Assembly (NCBI GenBank): GCA_910575815.1 | Contig: CAJTFN010000010.1 | Span: forward strand, 1 to 64,000 | Direction of reading: 5' to 3' | Origin: Oscillospiraceae bacterium | GTDB lineage: Bacteria > Bacillota > Clostridia > Oscillospirales > Oscillospiraceae | DNA length: 64,000 bases | Part shown: positions 24,874-33,193 of the stretch, piece by piece | Layout: every line of letters starts with the position of its first letter | Numbering within the stretch: the first letter of the stretch is position 1 | The notes under the pieces: model-generated | The model's database searches: none | Told to the model about the DNA's origin: nothing | The model's input: only the letters and a program-made list of their open reading frames with translations | Position numbers and translations under genes: made by a program

Positions 24874-25146
24874 AAGTCAAGGAAAACCTGTGAGCAAGAG
24901 GAGTATCCGGTTTTGGCTGTCTTCCAGAGAGCCGCGAGGGGTGGAATCGCGGCAGAGAGCGTTCCGGTGAATGGACTTGCGAGGGCGGAGCGAACGGCGA
25001 AATGTCCAGTAGCGGCCGACGGGGACCGCACCCGTTATCAGGGCGGCGCGTATGGAAGTACGTGAGACGAGCGGGCGCTTTGGCGTCAACTTGGGTGGTA
25101 CCGCAGGATGGAAGTCTTGTCCCAAAAGAGGGACAGGACTTTTTTA
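24874..25146 (+). promoter_or_regulatory. T-box leader, probably tRNA-Trp responsive
   Basis: Stem I: GCAAG (about 24894-24898) pairs with CTTGC (24976-24980); the internal loop holds AGTA on the 5' side and TGAATGGA on the 3' side, giving the specifier UGG (24972-24974), a Trp codon. The distal part has AGAGAGCC...GGGGTGGAA. The conserved T-box TTGGGTGGTACCGC is at 25091-25104. The terminator is AAGTCTTGTCCC/GGGACAGGACTT plus T6 (25112-25146). Uncharged tRNA-Trp should favour the antiterminator and turn on the transporter genes downstream. Confidence 0.92.
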
Positions 25147-25285
25147 TTTTCACTCCCCCGGAAAGAGGGTATTGATCATGGCACTGTATTCGAAACGATG
25201 GCGGCCCTGGCTTGGCCGCGTTCCCTCCGCCCGGCGGCGGAGTATTGGAAATGGATGATGATTTATGATGAAGGAGATTTTTACA

Positions 25286-26287
25286 ATGAAACGCACAAAC
25301 ATGATTTTGAGCCTGCTTCTGGCCCTGACCCTGACGCTTTCCCTGACCGCCTGCGGCGGCTCCTCTCCGGAGCAGCCCGGGAAAGACGGCGAGCCCGGGA
25401 AAAAGTACCTCATCGGCATCTCCCAGTACGGCGAGCACGGTTCTCTGGACAACTGCCGGACCGGGTTCCTCCAAGGGCTGGAAGAGGCCGGGCTGAAAGA
25501 GGACGTGGATTTTGAGGTACACTACCAAAACGCCGGATTTGATGACAACATCGCCACGCAGATCGGCGCGACCTTCTCCGCTGAGAACGTGGATATGATG
25601 GTGGCGATCGCCACACCTTCCGCCACGGCCTGCTTTGCCGCCGCCGAGGACAAGGACATCCCCGTCGTCTTCACCGCCATCACGGACCCTATGGGGGCGA
25701 AACTGGATTCCGGCAACATTACCGGCACCTCCGATGTGCTGCCGGTGGAGGGCCAGCTCAAGCTGATTCGGGACCTTCAGCCCCATGCCAAGACCATCGG
25801 CATTATCTACACCACCAGCGAGGCCAACTCCGTTTACTCCGTGGGCGTCTATGAGGAGCTGGCCGCCCCGGCGGGCTTCACCATTGAGACTGTGGGCGTC
25901 ACCGCCCAGTCGGAGGTCACACAGGCTGCGGATACCCTGCTCTCCCGGGGCGTGGACTGCATCTCCAACCTGACGGACAACACCGTGGTGGGCGTGCTCC
26001 CCGCCATTTTGGAGAAGACCAACGAGGCGGGCGTCCCGGTGTACGGCTCCGAGGTGGAGCAGATGAGGCTGGGCTGCGTGGCCGGCGCGGGTTTGGACTA
26101 TGTGAAACTGGGGATTCAGACCGGCCAGATGGCCGCCAAGGTTCTCCGGGGAGAGGCCAGGTGCCAGGATTTGCCCTATGAGGTCATCGAGAACTACGAC
26201 CTCTATTTGAATCCCGAGGCCTTGAACGCCATGGGCCTGGCAGTACCGGAGGATGTGGCCGCTGTGGCGGTTGACGTGACGAAATAA
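25286..26287 (+). CDS. Tryptophan-type ABC binding lipoprotein (TrpX-like)
   Basis: A 333-residue lipoprotein with lipobox LTAC (Cys about 21), a short Gly/Ser/Pro-rich spacer and a PF04392-type binding domain (YLIGISQYGEHGSLDNCRTGF; FTAITDPMGAKL; ITGTSDVLPVEGQL). The ATG at 25286 is 8 bp after AAGGAG. With a Trp-specifier T-box in front, tryptophan or a precursor such as indole is the likely ligand. First gene of a four-gene operon, paralogous to the operon at 21846-24728. Confidence 0.85.
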   Translation: MKRTNMILSLLLALTLTLSLTACGGSSPEQPGKDGEPGKKYLIGISQYGEHGSLDNCRTGFLQGLEEAGLKEDVDFEVHYQNAGFDDNIATQIGATFSAENVDMMVAIATPSATACFAAAEDKDIPVVFTAITDPMGAKLDSGNITGTSDVLPVEGQLKLIRDLQPHAKTIGIIYTTSEANSVYSVGVYEELAAPAGFTIETVGVTAQSEVTQAADTLLSRGVDCISNLTDNTVVGVLPAILEKTNEAGVPVYGSEVEQMRLGCVAGAGLDYVKLGIQTGQMAAKVLRGEARCQDLPYEVIENYDLYLNPEALNAMGLAVPEDVAAVAVDVTK

Positions 26288-26384
26288 GCAAGGCCGTCGA
26301 ACTACGCGGAACGGGGAGCGGCCATCCGCCCCCGGCTTCCCGCAAGGGCGGCTTAGAACAGGATGACAGAAAAGGGGAAAGACG

Positions 26385-27278
26385 ATGAAATTGGTAACTT
26401 GCCGGTATGAGGACCGGGAACGGGTAGGCGTAATCACAGAGACGGCCCAGGCGGAGTCTGGCCAAGAGGTGGTATTCCTGCCCTATCCGGACATGAATTC
26501 CCTGATTGAGACCGCTGCGGCGGACGAAAAAGCCTGGGAGCAGCTGGAGAGCGTCGTCCATTTGAAGGGTGTTCCCCTGGCGGACGTGAAGCTCCTGGCC
26601 CCCATTCCCCGGCCCCGGCAGGACGTGATCTGCCTGGGCATGAACTACCGGGCCCACGAGGAGGAGGCCGCCAAGTACGACGCCGGTGCCTTCACCAAGG
26701 AGCGGCCCGTGGCCGTGTACTTCTCCAAGCGGGTCAGCCGGGCCGGGGACCCCGAGGGGGAGATTCCCCGGTATGAGGGCCTGGTGGAGCGCCTGGACTA
26801 TGAGGTGGAGCTGGCCGTCATCATCGGAAAGACCGCCAAAAACGTGAGGGCGGAGGAGGCTGGGGACTACGTTTTCGGCTATACCATTTTGAACGATATC
26901 TCCGCCCGGGACCTTCAGACCGGCCATAAGCAGTGGTACTTCGGCAAGGGCCTGGACGGCTTTACGCCCATGGGCCCCTGCATCGTCACCAAGGATAAAA
27001 CCTCGCCCGAGGCGGCGTTTCCCCCGGCGCTGGAAATCTCCTGCAGGGTCAACGGCGAGGAGCGCCAGCGCTCCAACACCTCCCTGCTGATTCACAGCAT
27101 TCCCAGGATCCTGGAGGAGCTGACCGCCGGCATGACCCTGCTGCCGGGGACCATCATCGCCACGGGCACTCCCGCCGGAGTGGGCATGGGCTTCGATCCG
27201 CCGAGGTTCCTGAAAGCCGGAGACGTGGTGGAGTGCACGATTGAGCACATTGGGACGCTGCGCAGCACCGTGGTCTGA
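26385..27278 (+). CDS. Fumarylacetoacetate hydrolase (FAH) family protein
   Basis: A 297-residue FAH-family protein: N-terminal cap about 1-70, then the catalytic fold with CLGMNYRAH, YEVELAVIIGK (the metal-binding Glu pair), YTILNDISARDLQ, GKGLDGFTPMGP and a C-terminal GTPAGVG. Members cleave or isomerise beta-diketo acids such as acylpyruvates with a divalent metal. It is placed between the binding-protein and permease genes of the T-box operon with no terminator, so it should be made under tryptophan limitation. The link to transport is unclear: a substrate-modifying role or chance co-option are both possible. Confidence 0.85.
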   Translation: MKLVTCRYEDRERVGVITETAQAESGQEVVFLPYPDMNSLIETAAADEKAWEQLESVVHLKGVPLADVKLLAPIPRPRQDVICLGMNYRAHEEEAAKYDAGAFTKERPVAVYFSKRVSRAGDPEGEIPRYEGLVERLDYEVELAVIIGKTAKNVRAEEAGDYVFGYTILNDISARDLQTGHKQWYFGKGLDGFTPMGPCIVTKDKTSPEAAFPPALEISCRVNGEERQRSNTSLLIHSIPRILEELTAGMTLLPGTIIATGTPAGVGMGFDPPRFLKAGDVVECTIEHIGTLRSTVV

Positions 27279-27307
27279 GGCGGTTCCTGATTTGTGAGGA
27301 GGTTTCT

Positions 27308-28246
27308 ATGCTGGATTTGCTGGTCAGCACGTTGACGCAGGGATTGATTTACGCGCTGATTTCCTTCGGCGTCTATATTACCTATTCGATTTTGGATTTC
27401 CCGGACCTGGGCGTGGACGGAACCTTTCCCCTGGGCGCCGCCGTGACGGCGGTGCTGCTGGTAAAGGGCGTGAATCCCTGGCTGACGCTGCCCGCCGCCA
27501 TGGCCGTGGGAGCATTGGCGGGCCTCTTTACCGGCGTGGTCCACGTGAAGCTGGGGGTCCGGAATCTGCTGGCGGGCATCATCACCATGACCGCCCTTTT
27601 CTCCGTAAACCTGCAGATTGCCGGGTCCAACCTGACGGTAGACCGGGGGACGGACACGATCTTCACCTCCGCTCCGGTGACGGCCCTGCTGGGGGACATG
27701 AGCCTGATGGGACGGAAGCTGGTGGTCTCCCTTTTCCTGACCCTGGCGGTGAAGCTGGTGCTGGACGCCTATTTCCGCACGAAATCCGGGTTGCTGCTCC
27801 GGGCCGTGGGGGACAACGCGGGGCTTGTGACCTCCCTGGCGCAGGACCGGGGCGCGGTGAAGCTCCTGGGGCTGGTGATTTCCAATGCCCTGGTGGCCTT
27901 GGGGGGTTGCGTGGTGGTCCACGAGCAGCGTAGCTTCTCCGCCACCATGGGCACCGGCCAGCTGGTCTACGGCCTGGCCGCGGTAATCATCGGCGTCTCC
28001 CTGATGAACTTTTACGCCGCCTCTCCCCTGGCCCGGGGATTGGTGGAACGGAAGGGACTGCGGCTTCTGGCCCTTCCCGCCGGGACGACCTCCGTGATTT
28101 TGGGCAGTATCCTCTACAAGCTCTGCGTTCAGGCGGCGCTGAGCGCCGGACTGCCTGCGAATATGATGAAACTGGTGACGGCAGCGTTGTTCCTGTTGGT
28201 GCTGGTGCTGTCCGGCCGGAAGGGGGAGGCGATCATCCATGCTTGA
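27308..28246 (+). CDS. ABC transporter permease (TrpY-like)
   Basis: A 312-residue permease with about nine membrane helices. The opening TLTQGLIYALISFGVYITYSILDFPDLGVDG matches its paralogue at 22955. It starts after GTGAGGAGGTTTCT and overlaps the ATPase gene by 8 bp. Channel subunit of the T-box-controlled importer. Confidence 0.88.
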   Translation: MLDLLVSTLTQGLIYALISFGVYITYSILDFPDLGVDGTFPLGAAVTAVLLVKGVNPWLTLPAAMAVGALAGLFTGVVHVKLGVRNLLAGIITMTALFSVNLQIAGSNLTVDRGTDTIFTSAPVTALLGDMSLMGRKLVVSLFLTLAVKLVLDAYFRTKSGLLLRAVGDNAGLVTSLAQDRGAVKLLGLVISNALVALGGCVVVHEQRSFSATMGTGQLVYGLAAVIIGVSLMNFYAASPLARGLVERKGLRLLALPAGTTSVILGSILYKLCVQAALSAGLPANMMKLVTAALFLLVLVLSGRKGEAIIHA

Positions 28247-29012
28247 GCTGCGGAATGTGACGAAGGTCTACAACGCCGGAACAGTGTCCGAGCAACGGCT
28301 GTTCCAGGACTTTTCCCTGACGGTGGAGGAGGGCCAGTTCGTGGCCATCGTAGGGGGAAACGGCAGCGGGAAGACCTCTCTGCTGAACATCATCTGCGGG
28401 TCCATCCCCATTGAGGCGGGAGATGTGCTGGTGAAGGGCGAGAGTATTCTGAAATGGAAGGACTACCAGCGCTACGCCACCATGGGACGGGTGTATCAGG
28501 ACCCCTCGGCGGGAACTTGCCCCAATCTGACCATGCTGGAGAATCTCTCCCTGGCGGACAACAAGGGCAAGCCCTTCAACCTCCGCCGGGGGGTGGACCG
28601 GAGGCGGACGGATTACTATCGGGAGCAGCTCCGGGCCCTGGGCCTGGGGCTGGAGGACAAGTTGAACGTGAAAATGGGCTCCCTCTCCGGAGGCCAGCGT
28701 CAGGCGGTGGCTCTGCTGATGGCCACCATGACGCCCTTGCGTTTCCTGATTCTGGATGAGCACACGGCGGCCCTGGACCCCAAAACGGCGGAGGTCATCA
28801 TGGCGCTGACGGACAAGGTGGTCCGGGAAAAGCGGCTCACCGCGGTGATGGTGACCCATAACCTCCGCTATGCCGTGGAGTACGGGGACCGGATTTTGAT
28901 GATGAACCAAGGCCGCGTGGCCCTGGACCGGGCCGGAGAGGAAAAGCGGACCATCTCCATGGAGGACATCCTGACGATGTTTAATAAAATCTCCATTGAG
29001 TGCGGGAATTGA
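28239..29012 (+). CDS. ABC transporter ATP-binding protein (TrpZ-like)
   Basis: A 257-residue ATPase: Walker A GGNGSGKTSL, Q-loop VYQDP, signature LSGGQRQAV, Walker B FLILDEHTAALDPK and H-loop VTHN. It shares the DEHTAALDPK variant with the ATPase at 23934, so the two operons are duplicates of one ancestor. Last gene of the T-box operon; a strong terminator follows. Confidence 0.9.
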   Translation: MLELRNVTKVYNAGTVSEQRLFQDFSLTVEEGQFVAIVGGNGSGKTSLLNIICGSIPIEAGDVLVKGESILKWKDYQRYATMGRVYQDPSAGTCPNLTMLENLSLADNKGKPFNLRRGVDRRRTDYYREQLRALGLGLEDKLNVKMGSLSGGQRQAVALLMATMTPLRFLILDEHTAALDPKTAEVIMALTDKVVREKRLTAVMVTHNLRYAVEYGDRILMMNQGRVALDRAGEEKRTISMEDILTMFNKISIECGN

Positions 29013-29046
29013 TCTTTTGGGATCTTTATAAAAGTGGCTTTAATTT

Positions 29047-29078
29047 GGGCGGCGCGTCAGCGCCGCCCGGTTTTTTTT
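29047..29078 (+). terminator. Terminator of the T-box operon
   Basis: GGGCGGCGC, loop GTCA, GCGCCGCCC, GG, then eight T residues. Confidence 0.92.
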
Positions 29079-29208
29079 CGGTGGGAACAAATCCCTGCGT
29101 CTCCAAAAGCTGTTCCTTGCCCCGGCGGGGGGAGGTGGGGTACAATGAGGGGAAGAATGTTAGTTCGATTCGATTTATAAAGTATTTCAAAAAGGAGCGA
29201 ATGGAATT

Positions 29209-30903
29209 ATGCAGAGAACGCGCCGCCTGACGCTGCTGCTTCTGGCAATCATCCTGACCCTTTCCCTGGCGGCGGCGCCCCGAGCCGCCGCTGCCGGAGC
29301 CGGGGATATCGTAGTGGGCTATTACGCCTCCTGGGCCGCCCGGCAGGGCTACACGCCGGACAAGCTCCCGGCGGAGCAATTCACCCAGATCAACTATGCC
29401 TTCGCCAAAATTGAGAATGGGCGCTTAGCCCTGGAGGACCCGGAGGGGGACCGGAAGGTCCTGGGGGAGCTGACGGCCCTGCGGAAGCAGAACCCGGAAT
29501 TGAAAATCGTGCTCTCTGTGGGGGGCTGGGACGAGTCCACCTGGTTTTCCGACGTGGCCTCCTCCTCCGCCCAGCGGGAGACCTTCGCCCGGAGCTGCCT
29601 GGACCTGATCCGGGCCCATGACCTGGACGGCGTGGATTTGGACTGGGAGTATCCCGTCTCCGGCGGCACGGCGGGCGTGATTCACCGCCCCCAGGACCGG
29701 GAGAATTTCACGCTCCTGCTCCGGGCCATCCGCAAGACCCTGGACCGCCAGAGCCGGAAGGACGGACGGCCCTACGTTCTGAGCATTGCCGGGGCGGCGG
29801 GGAACGGCTACCTCAATTCCATCGAGCCCCGGGCGGTGGCGGAGACGGTGGACCATATTTTTCTCATGGCCTATGATTTCCACGGCCCCTGGGATTCCCA
29901 GGCGAACTTCAACGCGCCCCTCCGCCCTGTCTCCGGTGGCCCAAGCCGCTATCAGGGCAGTGTGGAGGGCGGCGTGAACGCCTGGGTGAGCCGGGGAGTT
30001 CCGGCGGAGAAGCTGGTGTTGGGGATGCCGTTATATGGTTACATATACCAGGGCGTCAGCCGGGCCCAGGACGGGCTATACAGCGGGTTTGACAGCGCCC
30101 GTTCCGTGGCCTGGGACAAGGTGAAGGGCGAGTATCTGGAGCGCCCGGGTTACCGCCAGCTGCGCCACCGGGAGGCGGAGGTTCCCTACCTCTCCGGAAA
30201 TGGCTGCTTTCTCTCCTACGACGACGAAGCCTCAATTGCCGCCAAGGCGGAGCTGGCCCGGGACTGCGGCCTGGGCGGCGTGGGCTTTTGGGAGCTCTCC
30301 CAGGACCGGGAGGGGGACCTGATTCAAAGCGCCTGCTCCGCCTGGCGGGGCGGCGGCTTTTCGGACGTGCCCGCCGGGGCGTGGTACGCCGGGGCGGTGG
30401 AGGCCGTCTGCGAGGCTGGGCTGATGCAGGGCACCGGCGCCGGAACCTTTGCCCCCGGCGCGGCAGTGACCCGGGGCCAGATCGCCGCGATTCTCTACCG
30501 CCTGGCGGGGTCTCCCGGGATTTACGGTTCCTCCTTCTCCGACGTGAGGACCGGGGCCTACTATGCCAAGGCCGTGGCCTGGGCGGCGCGGCGTGGCGTG
30601 GTGGAGGGCTTTCCCGATGGGACCTTCCGCCCGGATCAGCCGGTGAGCCGCCAGCAGCTGGCGGCGGTTCTCTGGCGGTACGCCAAGCTGGAGCGGGCGG
30701 ACAGCGGTAAGCGGGCCGGACTGGAGGATTACCGGGACGCCGGAGAGGTCGGCGCCTACGCCGGGGAGGCTCTGAGCTGGGCCCTGGCCGAGGGTGTTCT
30801 CCAGGGGACGAAGGAGGGAAACCTGCTGCCCCAGGGCCAGGCCGCCCGGGGACAGACGGCGGTACTGCTGGAGCGGTTTCAAAAGCTGCTGGAAAGTGCT
30901 TGA
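29209..30903 (+). CDS. Glycosyl hydrolase family 18 protein with three SLH domains
   Basis: A 564-residue exported protein. Signal peptide 1-29; GH18 domain about 33-375 with VLSVGGWD and the catalytic DGVDLDWE (about 140-147, acid/base Glu147), HIFLMAYDFHG and the ending GVGFWELSQD; then three SLH repeats starting about 384 (FSDVPAGAWYAGAVE), 444 (FSDVRTGAYYAKAV) and 505 (YRDAGEVGAYAGEA). It should be anchored to secondary cell-wall polymers and cut chitin-like or peptidoglycan-type beta-1,4 links. The ATG at 29209 follows AAGGAG. Single-gene unit between two terminators. Confidence 0.92.
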   Translation: MQRTRRLTLLLLAIILTLSLAAAPRAAAAGAGDIVVGYYASWAARQGYTPDKLPAEQFTQINYAFAKIENGRLALEDPEGDRKVLGELTALRKQNPELKIVLSVGGWDESTWFSDVASSSAQRETFARSCLDLIRAHDLDGVDLDWEYPVSGGTAGVIHRPQDRENFTLLLRAIRKTLDRQSRKDGRPYVLSIAGAAGNGYLNSIEPRAVAETVDHIFLMAYDFHGPWDSQANFNAPLRPVSGGPSRYQGSVEGGVNAWVSRGVPAEKLVLGMPLYGYIYQGVSRAQDGLYSGFDSARSVAWDKVKGEYLERPGYRQLRHREAEVPYLSGNGCFLSYDDEASIAAKAELARDCGLGGVGFWELSQDREGDLIQSACSAWRGGGFSDVPAGAWYAGAVEAVCEAGLMQGTGAGTFAPGAAVTRGQIAAILYRLAGSPGIYGSSFSDVRTGAYYAKAVAWAARRGVVEGFPDGTFRPDQPVSRQQLAAVLWRYAKLERADSGKRAGLEDYRDAGEVGAYAGEALSWALAEGVLQGTKEGNLLPQGQAARGQTAVLLERFQKLLESA

Positions 30904-30979
30904 ACCGCTGGAAAGGTTGGCCCTTGGCGGAAAGACCGAAAAGAGAAGACCGGCGGTCCGGCCGGTCTGAATCACGACG

Positions 30980-31012
30980 GAAGGAACCCTTGAAAGGGGT
31001 TCCTTTCGTTTT
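30980..31012 (+). terminator. Terminator of the GH18 gene
   Basis: AAGGAACCCCTT-type stem (GAAGGAACCCTT/GGGGTTCCTTTC) with loop GAAA, followed by GTTTT. Confidence 0.85.
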
Positions 31013-31119
31013 GCCGGTTTCAGGATTTATACTCCTTTTTGAAGGGAAGTGTGGCGGGTCACTTGCCTCTTTCCCCGGGAACTGCTATACTGTTCCCATT
31101 GACAGAAAGGATGATGGAT

Positions 31120-31803
31120 ATGAAACGTTGGCTGAGCGGCCTGCTGGCTGCTTTGACCCTGTTTTCCCTCACCGGCTGCGGCGCTCTTGTGGCGGATTTG
31201 GCGGGGGCCGTTCTATACGAAGAGGGCCCCCAGCTGGAAGCACCCGTCGATCTTCCGGATGAGACAGACTCGGAAGACTCTTCCGATCTTCCGGATGAGA
31301 CAGACCCGGAAGACCCCGCCGGACTCCCGGACGAAACGGACCCCGAAGACCCCGTTGTCCCAGAGGCGGAAGACGGGGAATTCCCCGATGGCCTGGTTAG
31401 CGGCGAAAGCAGATCGGACATTCCGGAGCAGGCGGAGGCCGCTGTTCTTCCGGAGGACGGCGTCTACACCACCAAAGAGGATGTGGCCCTCTATATTTAC
31501 ACCTATGGCCGCCTTCCGGACAACTTCATCACCAAGAAAGAGGCCCAGAACCTGGGCTGGCCCGGCGGAGACTTGGAGCCCTATGCCCCGGGCAAGTGCA
31601 TTGGCGGGAGCCGGTTCGGGAACTATGAGGGACTTCTCCCCGAGGCCGAGGGCCGGAGCTACACGGAGTGTGACATCGACACCCTGGGAGCCAAAAGCCG
31701 CGGGGCCAAGCGAATCGTCTTCTCCAACGACGGATTGATCTACTACACAGAGGACCACTACGAGTCCTTCCAGCTGCTGTATGGAGACGAGGGCAATGGC
31801 TGA
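31120..31803 (+). CDS. Barnase-family ribonuclease as a lipoprotein
   Basis: A 227-residue protein: lipoprotein signal with lipobox LTGC (Cys20), an acidic linker with three 12-residue repeats of the LPDETD-x-ED type (about 44-79), and a C-terminal barnase domain (about 116-222). That domain keeps the fold blocks LYIYTYGRLPDNFITKKEAQ and APGKCIGGSRFGN, and by alignment with barnase the active-site residues Glu183 (TECDID), Arg194, Arg198 (AKRIVFS) and His213 (EDHYESF). It should be a guanyl-preferring RNase tethered outside the membrane. The ATG at 31120 is 9 bp after AGAAAGG; a TTGCCT-17-TATACT promoter is at 31064-31092. The barstar gene overlaps its end. Likely roles: RNA scavenging or attack on neighbours. 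Confidence 0.88.
   Translation: MKRWLSGLLAALTLFSLTGCGALVADLAGAVLYEEGPQLEAPVDLPDETDSEDSSDLPDETDPEDPAGLPDETDPEDPVVPEAEDGEFPDGLVSGESRSDIPEQAEAAVLPEDGVYTTKEDVALYIYTYGRLPDNFITKKEAQNLGWPGGDLEPYAPGKCIGGSRFGNYEGLLPEAEGRSYTECDIDTLGAKSRGAKRIVFSNDGLIYYTEDHYESFQLLYGDEGNG
31249..31356 (+). repeat. Tandem 36-bp repeat in the barnase linker
   Basis: Three in-frame copies of about 36 bp, the first two nearly identical (GATCTTCCGGATGAGACAGA), the third diverged at silent sites. They encode the acidic LPDETD linker units and may vary in number between strains. Confidence 0.8.
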
Positions 31804-32062
31804 GATTGTGCTGGACGGCCGGACTCTGGAAACCATGGAAGAGGTCCATGAGCGCTTTGCCCCGGTTTTCCCTGCGTATTATGGCCGGAACCTGGACGCC
31901 CTGTTCGACTGCCTGACGGATTGCCCGGAGGCGCTGACCGTCCGCCTCCTTCACCGGGACCTTCTGGAGGACCACCTTGGCCGCCGGGGACAGGGACTGA
32001 CCCGGCTCCTTCGCCGGGCGGCGGCGGAGAACCCGCGCCTGACGCTGCTGGAAGAGGATTGA
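31796..32062 (+). CDS. Barstar family ribonuclease inhibitor
   Basis: An 88-residue barstar-like protein: strand IVLDGRTL, helix region VHERFAPVFPAYYGRNLDALFDCLTD with the Tyr-Tyr-Gly and Asp residues that plug the barnase active site, and an ending NPRLTLLEED. No signal peptide, so it protects the cytoplasm from unexported RNase. The ATG at 31796 overlaps the barnase stop by 8 bp (ATGGCTGA), so the pair is translationally coupled, ensuring immunity. Confidence 0.88.
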   Translation: MAEIVLDGRTLETMEEVHERFAPVFPAYYGRNLDALFDCLTDCPEALTVRLLHRDLLEDHLGRRGQGLTRLLRRAAAENPRLTLLEED

Positions 32063-32250
32063 CCGGGAACCGGGCAAGAGAAAAGCGGCAAAATTACCAC
32101 TTTTCAGGAGCCGCTTTCTGTGCTATACTATAAGGCGTTTTTATGGAACACAGACAGACATCCCCGGAATTCCCGGGAAGACATTTTTAGGACTCCCAAT
32201 GATCCGGCGGGCCCCGCCCCCGGTAGATTGCCGAAAGGACGCTTCTTCGT

Positions 32251-33138
32251 ATGAACAAACAATATGCGCTTCCCCTGACGGCGGTGCTGGGCGGCGCGGC
32301 CGCCTGGGTGCTGCGGCTGCTGCAAAACAACACAGGCTTCGAGACGGATACCGGCCTTCCGATTCCCGGAAATCCGGCGGAATTGGCGCTGGCGGTACTG
32401 CTAATCGGCCTGGGAGCCGCTCTGGCGGCCGGGTGTCTTCTGCTTCCGAAGGAGGAGGACCCGGGCCCCGCGTTGCCCCGGGACTTTGACACGGCCAACA
32501 CGGGATTGCTCACTGTGCCCATGTGCGGTGTGTTTCTGATGGCCCTCAGCGGCCTGGCGGACCTGGCGGAGGGGCTCCGGCTTTTGCCCGCCGGGCTCAT
32601 CTCCTCCCGCCATGCCATCTACGGCATCCTTCTGGATGGCGGACTGGGCTACTCCCCCAAGGGACAGCTGCTGATGGGGGGACTGACGCTGCTGTCCTCG
32701 GTGGGCCTCTTCCTGGTTTTGGCGGGGTGCCGCCGCCGGGAGGGGGGAGAGGCGGTCCACCCGCTTCCCGCCGTGGTGACCTTGGCTCCGGTAGGGGCGC
32801 TGGTGGTGCGGCTGGTGCTGACCTATCGCATCGATTCCGTGAATCCCTCGCTGACCATGTACTACGTGGAGCTGTTGGGTCTGGTGTTTATGACCCTGGG
32901 CTTTTACCGCCTGAGTTCCTTCGCCTTCCAGACGGGAAGGACCCGGTGCTTTGCCTTTTACACCGGGGCGGCGGTGGTACTGAACCTGGCCGCCCTGGCG
33001 GACGGCAGCGCCTATCTCTCCTCCGTGCTGCTGAGCGTTGGCGGCGGGGTGACCCTGCTGGGCTTCCTGCTGCTGCGCATTGCCAGGGACATTGAGGCGG
33101 AGCAGGACGACGGGACCATCGTTGGCCCGATGGGATGA
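32251..33138 (+). CDS. Multi-pass membrane protein, unknown
   Basis: A 295-residue protein with about eight hydrophobic segments spread over the whole length and short loops, and a charged C-terminal tail. No family motif is recognised. An AAAGGA site lies 13 bp before the ATG, and TATACTAT at about 32121-32128 may be the promoter. It ends before a bidirectional terminator and is not obviously in an operon. Confidence 0.6.
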   Translation: MNKQYALPLTAVLGGAAAWVLRLLQNNTGFETDTGLPIPGNPAELALAVLLIGLGAALAAGCLLLPKEEDPGPALPRDFDTANTGLLTVPMCGVFLMALSGLADLAEGLRLLPAGLISSRHAIYGILLDGGLGYSPKGQLLMGGLTLLSSVGLFLVLAGCRRREGGEAVHPLPAVVTLAPVGALVVRLVLTYRIDSVNPSLTMYYVELLGLVFMTLGFYRLSSFAFQTGRTRCFAFYTGAAVVLNLAALADGSAYLSSVLLSVGGGVTLLGFLLLRIARDIEAEQDDGTIVGPMG

Positions 33139-33163
33139 AGCGGAGTGACCGCAAAAGAACAAA

Positions 33164-33193
33164 CGGCTGACGGTTTTCCGTCAGCCGCTTTTC
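33164..33193. terminator. Terminator between convergent genes
   Basis: ACGGCTGACGG, loop TTTT, CCGTCAGCCG, then CTTTTC; it can serve the membrane-protein gene on the plus strand and, less well, the MscS gene on the minus strand. Confidence 0.8.

Noticed and set aside
24572-26437. 621-residue open frame on the minus strand over the T-box region
   Set aside because: It runs through the T-box leader and antisense to two ABC genes; no protein-like motifs.
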